Shown here one piece after another: positions 1 through 7,614 of a DNA stretch of 64,000 nucleotides (the first letter of the stretch is position 1; each line of letters begins with the position of its first letter). The notes under the pieces are model-generated. The model was not told the origin of the DNA, searched no databases, and saw nothing but the letters and a program-made list of their open reading frames with translations. Location of the stretch: assembly GCF_001708505.1 (NCBI RefSeq), contig NZ_CP015992.1, positions 5,890,001 through 5,954,000 of the forward strand, given 5' to 3'. The position numbers and the translations under genes were made by a program. This DNA comes from Pseudomonas sp. TCU-HL1 (GTDB lineage: Bacteria; Pseudomonadota; Gammaproteobacteria; Pseudomonadales; Pseudomonadaceae).

Positions 1-394
1 CCCGTACCTGCATCGGGATGATCTCCAATTGCTCGCTGGTCTCCTCGCCGATCACCTGCTTGCAGGCGCCGCAGGCACAGGTCAACTCGTGCTCGGGCAG
101 TTCATGGATGATTTCAACGCGCGGCAAGTCAGCCGGGAGGGGCTTGCGCTTGCCACGTCGCTTCACTGGGGCGACGACTTCTTCGGCTTCACCCGATCCG
201 CCAGCAGGTTCTTCGAGCAACTCCTCAGCCTCGTTGAACATGGCCAACTGAGGGGAGTCGGCATCCTCGGGGCTACGCTCGGACTTTGGCGAGAACAGTT
301 TGTGGCGCAGCAGAGCAACCTGTTCCTGCAATTGCAGAACCAAGGCCTTGAGCAGGACGGGATCGTCGGGAAGGGAGTCTGCGCCAGATTTCAT
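1..394 (-). CDS. tnpC: IS66 family transposase TnpC, N-terminal part (truncated by window edge)
   Basis: This is the start of the large IS66 transposase. The minus strand opens with MKSGADSLPDDPVLLKAL, followed by a leucine-rich coiled-coil segment (LVLQLQEQVALLRHKLF) typical of the IS66 N-terminus. An acidic linker, a basic KRRGKRKPLP patch and a zinc-finger-like CACGACK motif follow near residues 110-120. Only about 131 codons are visible; the DDE catalytic domain would lie further left. The gene starts 19 bases after the tnpB stop, the normal spacing for this family. Whether the full gene is intact cannot be judged. Confidence 0.8.
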   Translation of the reverse strand, partial: MKSGADSLPDDPVLLKALVLQLQEQVALLRHKLFSPKSERSPEDADSPQLAMFNEAEELLEEPAGGSGEAEEVVAPVKRRGKRKPLPADLPRVEIIHELPEHELTCACGACKQVIGEETSEQLEIIPMQVR

Positions 395-413
395 GGCGCC
401 GGATTATACCGAC

Positions 414-770
414 TCAGCTCACAAAACGCGGGGTCAGCACCTTGTGTGGCTGGTTCCCCCAGAGGTCGAATCCTGCCAGCAACTGATTCAGTTCCCGCAC
501 CGTCAACACGATGGGCTCTTCAGCATCAGGCTTGGTCTTGAAACGCTCGGCCTGCAGGCGCTTGAGCCACAGGCAAAAGCCATTGCGTTCCCAATAGAGG
601 ATCTTCACCCGGTTGCGTGTTTTGTTGAGGAAGACGAACAACACCGGGTCGAACACGGCCACCTTGATATCCAGCTCCACCAAGGCCGCCAGACCATCAA
701 TGGACTTCCGGAAGTCGACGGGTTTCGGATAGAGGTAGACGGCTTTGACCTTGGCGTCCGGACGCATCAT
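414..770 (-). CDS. tnpB: IS66 family accessory protein TnpB (Orf2)
   Basis: A 118-residue protein of normal TnpB length. It carries the family hallmarks YLYPKPVDFRKSIDGLAALV near the N-terminus, VFVFLNKTRNRVKILYWERNGFCLW in the middle, and a conserved basic C-terminal half. TnpB is required for transposition of classical IS66 elements, but its biochemical role is poorly defined. The start is the second of two consecutive methionine codons or the first; both are near the end of the element. It is followed by tnpC in the standard order and looks intact. Confidence 0.9.
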   Translation of the reverse strand: MMRPDAKVKAVYLYPKPVDFRKSIDGLAALVELDIKVAVFDPVLFVFLNKTRNRVKILYWERNGFCLWLKRLQAERFKTKPDAEEPIVLTVRELNQLLAGFDLWGNQPHKVLTPRFVS

Positions 771-820
771 GACGGGGCTCCACTGGGAAAACGGGAGCCC
801 AGCATCCGCAAGCGGATCGT

Positions 821-1744
821 TCAGTTGAAGGTGGGGTTCATGGAGCGCTTACTCTTGAACGGGCGCTGATTCAGGCGAACCAGTAGCGCACCGATGGCGG
901 TGTTGAGCTCTTCCCGCGAAAAGAATTGCCGGTGGCGCAGTGCCGCCAGAATCCAGCGCTCCACCACCTGCACACCGACCTCAACCTTGGCCTTGTCACG
1001 CGGCTTTCGGGCTCTGGCTGGCACGATAGCCACCGCATAATGCTCGGCCAGATCGCGATAGCTGGGGTTGATGTCCGGCTCATAGCGGTGCGTCTTGCTC
1101 ACTGCACTGCGTAGGTTGTCCGGCACCACGATCGCCGGCACCCCGCCGAGAAAGGCAAAGCAGCGAGCATGAGAACCCAGCCAGTCCGACAACTGCTGTG
1201 ACCAGGTGGCCTCCGCAAAGGTGTAGCTGGAGGCGCCGAGCACCGCGACAAAGATCTGCGCCTGACGGATCTCGCCGGTACGCCGGTCAATGATCGGCAC
1301 TGTCTGGCCGGCATAGTCGACAAACAATTTCTCGCCGACCCGGTGCTCTTGGCGCATTACCACATCCACCTTGCCCTGCCAGGCGCGGTAGTGATCGCAG
1401 AACCAGCTGTACTGGAACCCCTGTGGCTGGCTCAGTCGATACTCCTGCCAGAGCAGCGCCAGGGTGACCCCGGGACGACGCAGCTCGGCATGTATCCAAG
1501 CCCAGTCAGGGATCGGGCGCTGTTCACTGGGAACGGAGGGCGACGGCGGGAAAAGCTGCCGCTCCAGCTCGGCGTCGGTCAGGGCAGAGGGCCAGGTCAG
1601 CCCACAGGCAGCAAAGCGATTGAGGTAGTCACCGATGGTGGCGCGACCAACTTGCAGGCTGACCGCGATCTGGCGGGCAGATAGACCAACCTCAAACTTG
1701 AGACGTAGTACTTCGCGAATCTTACGCATGGATAAACGCTCCAC
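821..1744 (-). pseudogene. istA: IS21 family transposase IstA, C-terminally truncated by the IS66 insertion
   Basis: The frame encodes 307 residues, but only the part above about position 853 is IstA; the last 10 or so residues come from the IS66 end. It has an N-terminal helix-turn-helix (LKFEVGLSARQIAVSLQVGR) and an rve/DDE integrase core. The likely acidic residues are in FVDYAGQ, VVPDNLRSAV and DKAKVEVGVQ. IstA proteins are normally about 500 residues, so the C-terminal third is missing, and the partner istB is not in the window. The remainder may lie on the far side of the IS66 element. It should be inactive unless the IS66 excises precisely. Confidence 0.85.
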
Positions 1745-1932
1745 GGCGACCTCTCTGCTCCGAAAAAGAGGCCGATGGTAGTGAAGAAATCCTGCGTGGC
1801 TGCCTGCCTGACGGGTGGCCGGATGGCTGTGGAATCAGTGGCCGGATGCGCGTGGAATGGGTGGCCGGATCAGCGTGAAATCAGTGGCCGGATGTTCATG
1901 GAATAGGTGGCCGGATGGATGCGGAATCCGCA
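853..1932 (-). mobile_element. IS21-family element remnant (left end plus truncated istA)
   Basis: It comprises the truncated istA and about 190 bases of terminal DNA with multiple copies of GTGGCCGGAT. On the minus strand the outer terminus is best read as TGCGGATTCCGC beginning at 1932; IS21-family ends typically begin with TG and carry several transposase-binding repeats. The element is cut at 852 by the IS66 insertion. No istB is seen. Confidence 0.7.
1815..1929 (-). repeat. Five tandem 23-bp repeats at the IS21 terminus
   Basis: Five copies of a unit beginning GTGGCCGGAT start at 1815, 1838, 1861, 1884 and 1907, an exact 23-base period. The second part of each unit is looser, around TGGAAT. 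IS21-family ends are known to carry several long repeats bound by the IstA transposase, and this array abuts istA, so that is the natural reading. It is not a CRISPR array, because the intervening bases are short and similar to each other. Confidence 0.8.
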
Positions 1933-1957
1933 ATCCAGCAACACCGATACATTTAAG

Positions 1958-1979
1958 CGGGGAGCCAACTAGCTCCCCG
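1958..1979 (-). terminator. Hairpin downstream of the helicase gene, possible terminator
   Basis: An 8-bp perfect stem (CGGGGAGC / GCTCCCCG) with a 6-base loop sits 7 bases after the stop of the minus-strand helicase gene. Past the stem in the direction of transcription the sequence is CTTAAATG, so the U-tract is weak. Placement suggests the end of the two-gene operon, but it may be only a 3' stabilising hairpin. Confidence 0.45.
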
Positions 1980-1985
1980 AAAAAA

Positions 1986-3968
1986 TCAATCTAAACTTAC
2001 ACATTCTATCTCATTGAAATAATCTTTGATAGTTGAGGATTCTTCAGTGCTCATTATCCGCACACACGTCAAATTCTTGATAGCCCTAGAGCACGCAACA
2101 TACATAATCTTTCTATTCTCGGCAGTTATATCCCCAGCCGAAAAAACATTACCAAACTTGTAGTCCCTCCAAAAAAACTCGTCTGCTACCACCAAAACGT
2201 TTTCGATCCCCGAACCTTTCGTCTTGTGCATAGTTATGAAATTTGTTTTCTCTGACAAATAATCATAATACTTGAACACTTCACCCAGAGTTATTTTTCC
2301 TCCAAAAAAATCATTATAAAATAGCTCTCGCTTTACATCACGCTCTAGATCACCAAACTCATACTCATCAACATCAAAGCCAGCTTTGTTTAACTTACTA
2401 AGACTATCAAACCCAGACACGTATTGATCTTTGAAAGCAGAGTACCTGGAATTCCCCATAGCAGCCTCGAAAAACTCTTCTCTTCTTCTCACGAACCGTT
2501 CATACGAATCCGATTGCTTCAATAGCTTCAATTTAAACGATTCATGTATCGCATCATGCGCTGGAGAGTTCAAATCAAAAACACTCTTGAACGCGACCAA
2601 CAATTCATCTTTGTGGAAAACCGAATCCAATACGAAGCCAGATTTTTTTACGAAACGGATGACTTTTGCATATCTCTTATTTCCATAATCTTCGTGCAAC
2701 TCATATAGCTCAGAAAAATGGCATATTGCCAATACTTTCTCTAAATTCTCATTTGTTGCTTGTCCAAATCTAGAGTTAAATATTTCATACAACTGACTGA
2801 ATCCAGCTTCAGAAGCAACAGCCTTATTTGTCAACATCAACATCTTATAGCTATCGACACCCCGCGCCGTTTCAATCAATTTATTAAGCTTTTTAAGGTA
2901 TGAATCTTTGTCTTCGCGTGGGCTGTGCTGGGTAGGCTTATCGTCGCAAATTGCATAAACGAGCTTGACTCTACCCTGGCGGTCCGCCAGGGTTTCTAAA
3001 TCTCCATTCTCCCGAGTTTTGAATGCAACACTTTGTTCCAGCCCATCGTCCCTTAGGTTATTAATGAGCTTGACAACCTGTTCCGAGCACCTGTAATTAT
3101 CCTCTTTATTTATCTTCTCTATCGCATCTGCTTGCACATAATTCTCTACATCTCCGACGCCATCCTCATATATTCCCTGCATCGAGTCACCAAAGAACCA
3201 GAATACTATATTCTGGTCTTTTACGACATAATCAAGAAACGCCCTGACTATATCAGGAGAAGTATCTTGATACTCATCGACAAATATATAATCATACTTA
3301 TCAGCCAATATCTTTCTTAATTTTTTTCTTTCGCACATTAACGAGACAGCCAACTTAACAAGCCCGTCATGACCAAAGCTTAAATCGCGAAAACTATCGA
3401 ATGCGGTCTCGTTATAACAAACCTTTTGAGGTGAAGCTTTCTTAATATGCTCAAGCACACTTGCATTAAGGTGTTTTATTTTCTCATTTAATACAGTATT
3501 TGCCGCTTGAGGATCTTTGTCATACATTGGTTTCCCCAAGACCTTGGCCTCTTTTATCTTGAGAATAAGGTATGCTTTATCTGCATATTTTCCGTATGCC
3601 TTTTTATAACGTTCATGCTCGCGCTTTTTATACTCCTTGTCGTCATCCATGGCTTGCCCTACTTTAAATTCTGGCAATAGGAAAAGCTCATGTATTACTT
3701 TATGCAAATCTATACGAAAGGAGTTGATGATCCCGTTCAGAAACGAATGAATCGTGCTAATAGCATGCAACTCTCCTGCACGAGCCTTGATTTCATCCGC
3801 AGCCAAATTTGTATGTGTTATACATGCCACTCTTTTTTCCGGCATGTGTTTAGATATGTAATCCAACAATTTTTTCAGGGTTTCTGTTTTTCCACTTCCA
3901 GCACCTCCTTGCAGGACAAAGCTTTCACCTCTTTCCAGGCAAGATACAATATTCTCAAAAGGAGTCAT
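1986..3968 (-). CDS. UvrD-like SF1 DNA helicase, GajB-like partner of the OLD nuclease
   Basis: A 660-residue superfamily 1A helicase with a full motif set: Walker A GGAGSGKT (residues 21-28), motif II VDEYQDTS (about 231-238), motif III FFGDSMQGIY, a conserved NYRCSEQV, motif V TMHKTKGSGIENV and motif VI YVACSRA. I chose the ATG at 3968 because it overlaps the upstream nuclease stop as ATGA; an in-frame ATG at 3980 and one at 4016 are alternatives. In Gabija systems the helicase GajB works with the nuclease GajA in anti-phage defence. This protein is longer than the roughly 500-residue Bacillus GajB, mainly between Walker A and motif II and after motif III. Base composition is clearly AT-rich compared with the chromosome, indicating acquisition. 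The Gabija assignment rests on gene pairing, not on an alignment. Confidence 0.85.
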   Translation of the reverse strand: MTPFENIVSCLERGESFVLQGGAGSGKTETLKKLLDYISKHMPEKRVACITHTNLAADEIKARAGELHAISTIHSFLNGIINSFRIDLHKVIHELFLLPEFKVGQAMDDDKEYKKREHERYKKAYGKYADKAYLILKIKEAKVLGKPMYDKDPQAANTVLNEKIKHLNASVLEHIKKASPQKVCYNETAFDSFRDLSFGHDGLVKLAVSLMCERKKLRKILADKYDYIFVDEYQDTSPDIVRAFLDYVVKDQNIVFWFFGDSMQGIYEDGVGDVENYVQADAIEKINKEDNYRCSEQVVKLINNLRDDGLEQSVAFKTRENGDLETLADRQGRVKLVYAICDDKPTQHSPREDKDSYLKKLNKLIETARGVDSYKMLMLTNKAVASEAGFSQLYEIFNSRFGQATNENLEKVLAICHFSELYELHEDYGNKRYAKVIRFVKKSGFVLDSVFHKDELLVAFKSVFDLNSPAHDAIHESFKLKLLKQSDSYERFVRRREEFFEAAMGNSRYSAFKDQYVSGFDSLSKLNKAGFDVDEYEFGDLERDVKRELFYNDFFGGKITLGEVFKYYDYLSEKTNFITMHKTKGSGIENVLVVADEFFWRDYKFGNVFSAGDITAENRKIMYVACSRAIKNLTCVRIMSTEESSTIKDYFNEIECVSLD

Positions 3969-5932
3969 TCCGATATCCATTCCAACGCCTCCCCGATATA
4001 AGCCGGAATACGCCAAGTGACTTCATCATCCGTCAGTGCTAGGTACAACAGAGAAGACGCGAACGCAGACTTCTTATCTAAAACTGTTTCAATCAGATCA
4101 TACGCATCAAGCGCGCCATCAAATTCGTGCGTATTTTTCAGCCCATTGATATTATCAATTTTCTTTTTGATTACGTCCCTATTTAGATGCACAAAAGCAT
4201 CTTCAAAACTCCTAGCGTGGTAGCCTTCTTCTTTTTTCTGATAAGCAATATGAATTTTAGGATACGAATGCTTTAGTTCGTGTGCGACTAACTTTTCAAA
4301 CCAGCTGGAAAACTTAGCCTCCTCAGAGAAATCGGGCGCGTCATAATAGTGTTTCAGCGTAGCATTGCTGGTATGATCTGCACCTGCAACTTTAAAGGAT
4401 GGATAGATAGTTCTCGGGTTTGCCTTTTTAGTATCAATAGTTTTTTTGGTTGTATCGATATCAGTGATGACCAGAGTCTTAATTTCTAAAAAATCAAGGA
4501 AATGCTTGAAAGCCTTAGCATTAGCACCGACTTCCAAAATTGTGACATTCTGGGAGAATAACGAAATATGTTCTTTACTTTGAACCTTCGACTTATCAAA
4601 TAACTCTACGAAGTACGGCCACAACATCCGCTCAGTAACACCCTCAATAAATATAACTTTGCTTGCAAAGAAAAGCTCACAAGAGTTGAGGGTCAGGTAC
4701 TGCTCTAGAAATTTAAATGAATCTTCGTCCTTACCGTATTTGGCTTTCAATTCCGAATGGAAATTCTTTACCCTTGTACAACCATCTGAGTTTTGCAAAT
4801 ACCTAATATCTTTGAAATCGCATTGAGATACAATATGAGAGGAATGAGTAGTAATTACCGCCTGGATATTTTCAATGTCGTTCAATATGCTTTTTATCTG
4901 ATTAGCAAAAACATATTGCATCTGAGGGTGTGTATGCGCCTCAGGTTCCTCTATGAATAATAGATTTATGTTTTTACCTGTCTTAGCAAATGACTCCTTC
5001 TTAATCTCTACGCTTAGCAGGAGATAAAGAATATTCATGTGCCCGAGACCATTGAATGTTTCCGGGAGAAACTCAGAACGGTCACCATAAACTACTTGCG
5101 AACTATTCTCTAGCACTTCATTGGACTCGAGATTAGATACGACCTTAATATCCTCAATCCCCAGAAATGCCTTTGAGGTCTTCAGGAAAGGCTCGAAAAA
5201 ATCCTTGTAGCTACTTTCAAGACTCTCATCAATCTTAAGAAGCAAGTTATTTATCGGATCGAAATCTGTTACATCCTTGTTTGCCTTATTGAAATATTGC
5301 GTAGTTAACTTAGAAAGCATTTTCTTTCCACCTTCGCTACTAGCAACATCTCGCTTAGCATGAATTATCTGAAAGTTGATCAGATCTCTAACTGCGGCTA
5401 TTTCCTTTTTTACCAACTTACTTCGATTTTCAAGTAACAGATCATCCTCATCAGCATATGCGTATACGTTGACCTGCAAATACCTATCGAGGTTTTTCCT
5501 CAAAAACCTTTCTCGTTCCCCCTCGAACTGCTCAATATCCCTCAGCAACAAGTCCTTATTTACAACGCACTCAAACAGAATCTTGACATTGTTAATCTCG
5601 CTATCAAGATCCAACATGAATTCTGACAGATGCCTCAAGCTGTCTTTTTCATCATATTCGATCTCAACCCTCATACTTATAGATAGCGGCAACATGTCAG
5701 TTTTGTGGTCAATTGCCGCTAAATCTTTACGCACCGCTAACGGAAAATCATGATAATTGAACGACACCCCAGGCTCATAAAACTTCTCAAACAATACAAG
5801 CAGTGAAGTTTTGCCGCTATTATTTCTGCCAATAAGCAGAGATAGGCTGTCCCGCAGCTCTAGTGTCACATTCTGGAGAGCTCGGAAATTAACAGCAGAA
5901 ATTTTGGTAATCTTCATATTTATCTCATACAT
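3965..5932 (-). CDS. OLD-family ATP-dependent nuclease (ABC ATPase plus TOPRIM), GajA-like
   Basis: A 655-residue protein with the class 2 OLD layout. The N-terminal ABC-type ATPase has Walker A GRNNSGKTS (35-43), a signature-like FNGLGHMN (293-300), Walker B NLLFIEEPEAH (323-333) and switch histidine in TTHSSH (361-366). The TOPRIM domain follows with FIEGVTE (E430, E434) and VITDID (D491, D493), the metal-binding acidic residues of this fold. About 160 further residues end in an IPAYIGEALEW motif. In Gabija systems GajA is a nucleotide-sensed DNA nuclease. An ATG at 5917 (MKITKISAVNF) is an equally good start; neither has a strong ribosome site. It is translationally coupled to the helicase gene by an ATGA overlap and is AT-rich like it. 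Length exceeds the roughly 580 residues of Bacillus GajA. Confidence 0.87.
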   Translation of the reverse strand: MYEINMKITKISAVNFRALQNVTLELRDSLSLLIGRNNSGKTSLLVLFEKFYEPGVSFNYHDFPLAVRKDLAAIDHKTDMLPLSISMRVEIEYDEKDSLRHLSEFMLDLDSEINNVKILFECVVNKDLLLRDIEQFEGERERFLRKNLDRYLQVNVYAYADEDDLLLENRSKLVKKEIAAVRDLINFQIIHAKRDVASSEGGKKMLSKLTTQYFNKANKDVTDFDPINNLLLKIDESLESSYKDFFEPFLKTSKAFLGIEDIKVVSNLESNEVLENSSQVVYGDRSEFLPETFNGLGHMNILYLLLSVEIKKESFAKTGKNINLLFIEEPEAHTHPQMQYVFANQIKSILNDIENIQAVITTHSSHIVSQCDFKDIRYLQNSDGCTRVKNFHSELKAKYGKDEDSFKFLEQYLTLNSCELFFASKVIFIEGVTERMLWPYFVELFDKSKVQSKEHISLFSQNVTILEVGANAKAFKHFLDFLEIKTLVITDIDTTKKTIDTKKANPRTIYPSFKVAGADHTSNATLKHYYDAPDFSEEAKFSSWFEKLVAHELKHSYPKIHIAYQKKEEGYHARSFEDAFVHLNRDVIKKKIDNINGLKNTHEFDGALDAYDLIETVLDKKSAFASSLLYLALTDDEVTWRIPAYIGEALEWISE

Positions 5933-6263
5933 CCATTTCGAGAAAATCTTAGAACTTAACTTTTTTGACTTACCAATTACGGGAAGCCACCGAGTAGAAT
6001 TGACTCACCACGTACGTTTTGGAATAGATGCGTCCCTCATGAACACCCCACGTTTGGCGGAACAAATGGCTTAATATAGCTCAAGGATAGCATTTTGCCA
6101 TGCAGAGATAGGGCTTTAAACCTCCGCATTATCTCGGAGCATGTACACCTAGAGGGGAGATAGCACGGAGGGCGCAATACTTCGTGCAAATTTAAGGGGT
6201 ATAAATAGGGGTACTAATTGACGAAAGTTTTACATCTTATTGATTAATATAGACTTTAGGTAA
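5933..6263. other. AT-rich non-coding flank upstream of the nuclease gene
   Basis: No convincing gene is seen here. The promoter of the nuclease-helicase operon must lie in it, reading leftward, but I found only weak candidates (minus-strand TTGGTA with TAAGAT about 19 bases later). On the plus strand a TTGACG near 6219 has no well-spaced -10. An imperfect inverted repeat at 6121-6171 is listed separately. The low GC content stops abruptly at the tRNA fragment. Confidence 0.6.
6121..6171. repeat. Imperfect inverted repeat upstream of the Gabija-like operon
   Basis: CCTCCG and ATCTC on the left (6121-6126, 6131-6135) pair with GAGAT and CGGAGG on the right (6157-6161, 6166-6171) across a 21-base loop; four central positions do not pair. 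No T-run follows on either side, so it is unlikely to be a terminator. It could be an operator or part of a structured RNA; nothing decides between them. Confidence 0.4.
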
Positions 6264-6287
6264 AGTTCGACTCCTGGTGCCGCACCA
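6264..6287 (+). other. 3'-end fragment of a tRNA gene (probable tRNA-Thr), island attachment site
   Basis: AGTTCGACTCCTGGTGCCGC followed by ACCA has a T-loop (TTCGACT), the 3' side of a T-stem, an acceptor-like strand and a terminal CCA. The DNA to its left is AT-rich and holds no tRNA body. One base is short for a standard tRNA: adding a G (TGCCGGCACCA) gives the acceptor strand of a GCCGGCA-type tRNA-Thr. From memory, P. aeruginosa has a tRNA-Thr just upstream of rmlB, which fits. Integrases commonly use the tRNA 3' end as att site and leave such a copy at the far end. The identity as Thr is an inference. Confidence 0.65.
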
Positions 6288-6290
6288 TAT

Positions 6291-6328
6291 AAAGCAAGGC
6301 CCCGCAGCAATACGGGGCCTTTTGCTTT
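6291..6328 (+). terminator. Intrinsic terminator behind the tRNA fragment
   Basis: AAAGCAAGGCCCCG (6291-6304) pairs with CGGGGCCTTTTGCTTT (6313-6328), with two extra Ts bulged, around an 8-base loop. It sits 3 bases after the CCA of the tRNA fragment, the usual place for a native tRNA terminator. It therefore probably marks the first core-genome sequence, and it also insulates rmlB from island transcription. Confidence 0.85.
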
Positions 6329-6417
6329 CCGGGCTATCTACCTGCCCGCTCATGCCTTCAGGCAGTACTACAACCGGCGGATGCCCTCCCTCCAACTGAC
6401 CTCTAGCCGCTTAAGCG

Positions 6418-6446
6418 CTGAATCATTACCGCTGGCTCGCTATAAG
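6418..6446 (+). promoter_or_regulatory. Possible rmlB promoter
   Basis: A good -10 hexamer TATAAG at 6441-6446 lies between the terminator and rmlB. The sequence about 17 bases upstream (CTGAAT) is a poor -35, so an activator or another sigma factor could be involved. The start codon of rmlB is about 100 bases downstream. Confidence 0.3.
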
Positions 6447-6549
6447 ATGCGGGCGAGAAGCGCATCCACGCTCATCCGTCTGACAGGCTTGCATCGGACC
6501 TTCGCTGCAAACAAGCTATGCGCCATTCGAAATTGTCAGGACATGGAAC

Positions 6550-7614
6550 ATGCGCATCCTGGTCACCGGCGGAGCCGGCTTCATCGGCTCGGCCCTTATT
6601 CGTCACCTGCTGACTGAAACCCAACATGAAGTGCTCAACCTCGACAAGCTGACCTACGCTGGCAACCTCGAATCCCTGGCTTCGATCTCGGACAACCCAC
6701 GCTATGAGTTCCTCCAGGCCGACATCGCCGACAGCCAGGCCGTCGGCGCAGCGCTTGCACGCTTCCAGCCCGAAGCGGTGATGCACCTGGCCGCCGAATC
6801 CCACGTCGATCGCTCCATCGACGGCCCGGCTGCCTTCATCCAGACCAACATCGTTGGTACCTACAGCCTGCTGGAAAGCATGCGCGCCTACTGGCTCGGC
6901 CTGGACGCCGGACGCCAGGCTGCGTTCCGCTTCCATCACATATCCACCGACGAAGTGTATGGCGATCTGCATGGCGTGGACGATCTGTTCACCGAAGCCA
7001 CGCCTTATGCGCCCAGCTCTCCTTATTCGGCGAGCAAGGCCGCCTCCGACCATCTGGTCCGCGCCTGGTACCGTACCTATGGCCTGCCGGTGCTGCTGAC
7101 CAACTGTTCGAACAACTACGGCCCTTATCACTTCCCCGAGAAGCTGATCCCGCTGATGATTCTCAATGCCCTGGAGGGCAAGCCGCTGCCCGTCTATGGC
7201 AATGGCCAGCAAATCCGCGACTGGCTGTTCGTCGAAGACCACGCGCGCGCGCTGCTGAAGGTGGTTACCCGAGGTCAGGTAGGCGAAACCTACAACATCG
7301 GCGGGCATAACGAGCAGAAGAACCTGGACGTGGTGCGCGCCATCTGCGCCCTGCTGGAAGAACTGGCACCAGAGAAGCCGGAAGGCGTGGCCCGTTTCGA
7401 CGACCTGATCACCTTCGTCAAGGACCGCCCGGGCCATGACCTGCGCTACGCCATCGACGCTGGCAAGATCGAGCGCGAACTCGGTTGGGTACCCGAGGAA
7501 ACCTTTGAAACCGGCCTGCGCAAGACCGTGCAGTGGTACCTGGACAACCTTGAGTGGTGCCAGCGTGTGCAGGACGGCAGTTATCAACGTGAACGCCTGG
7601 GAGCAGCAGTATGA
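6550..7614 (+). CDS. rmlB: dTDP-glucose 4,6-dehydratase
   Basis: A 354-residue cytoplasmic enzyme for the second step of dTDP-L-rhamnose synthesis, turning dTDP-D-glucose into dTDP-4-keto-6-deoxyglucose. It has the extended-SDR NAD site GGAGFIGSALIRH at residues 7-19, the catalytic STDEVYGDL segment and the YSASKAASDH YxxxK motif, plus the family NNYGPYHFPEKLIPL. Length is normal. AGGA lies about 10 bases before the ATG. It is the first gene of a four-gene operon and overlaps rmlA by 4 bases. Rhamnose made here feeds lipopolysaccharide core and rhamnolipid pathways in pseudomonads. Confidence 0.97.
   Translation: MRILVTGGAGFIGSALIRHLLTETQHEVLNLDKLTYAGNLESLASISDNPRYEFLQADIADSQAVGAALARFQPEAVMHLAAESHVDRSIDGPAAFIQTNIVGTYSLLESMRAYWLGLDAGRQAAFRFHHISTDEVYGDLHGVDDLFTEATPYAPSSPYSASKAASDHLVRAWYRTYGLPVLLTNCSNNYGPYHFPEKLIPLMILNALEGKPLPVYGNGQQIRDWLFVEDHARALLKVVTRGQVGETYNIGGHNEQKNLDVVRAICALLEELAPEKPEGVARFDDLITFVKDRPGHDLRYAIDAGKIERELGWVPEETFETGLRKTVQWYLDNLEWCQRVQDGSYQRERLGAAV

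Larger units (their letters stand above)
1..852 (-). mobile_element. IS66-family insertion sequence, right part only (continues beyond the left edge)
   Basis: The segment holds IS66 tnpB and the start of tnpC in the usual order, reading leftward. Its outer end is inferred at 852 because the minus strand there reads GTAAGCGCTCC, which resembles IS66 terminal repeats, and because the istA frame of the neighbouring IS21 element loses family similarity at exactly this point. No tnpA is seen: only about 80 bases lie between the inferred end and tnpB. Either this is a subtype lacking tnpA or the end was trimmed. Insertion inside istA implies IS66 arrived second. The expected 8-bp target duplication cannot be checked because the other end is outside the window. 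Confidence 0.7.

Noticed and set aside
1815..1929. A possible CRISPR array from the regular repeats
   Set aside because: Repeats are only about 10 bases fully conserved, the intervening bases are 13 long and similar to each other, and no cas gene is present; it is an IS21 terminus.
6219..6250. A plus-strand promoter TTGACG with AT-rich -10 upstream of the tRNA fragment
   Set aside because: The best TAATAT is 21 bases away and there is no gene to transcribe before the terminator.
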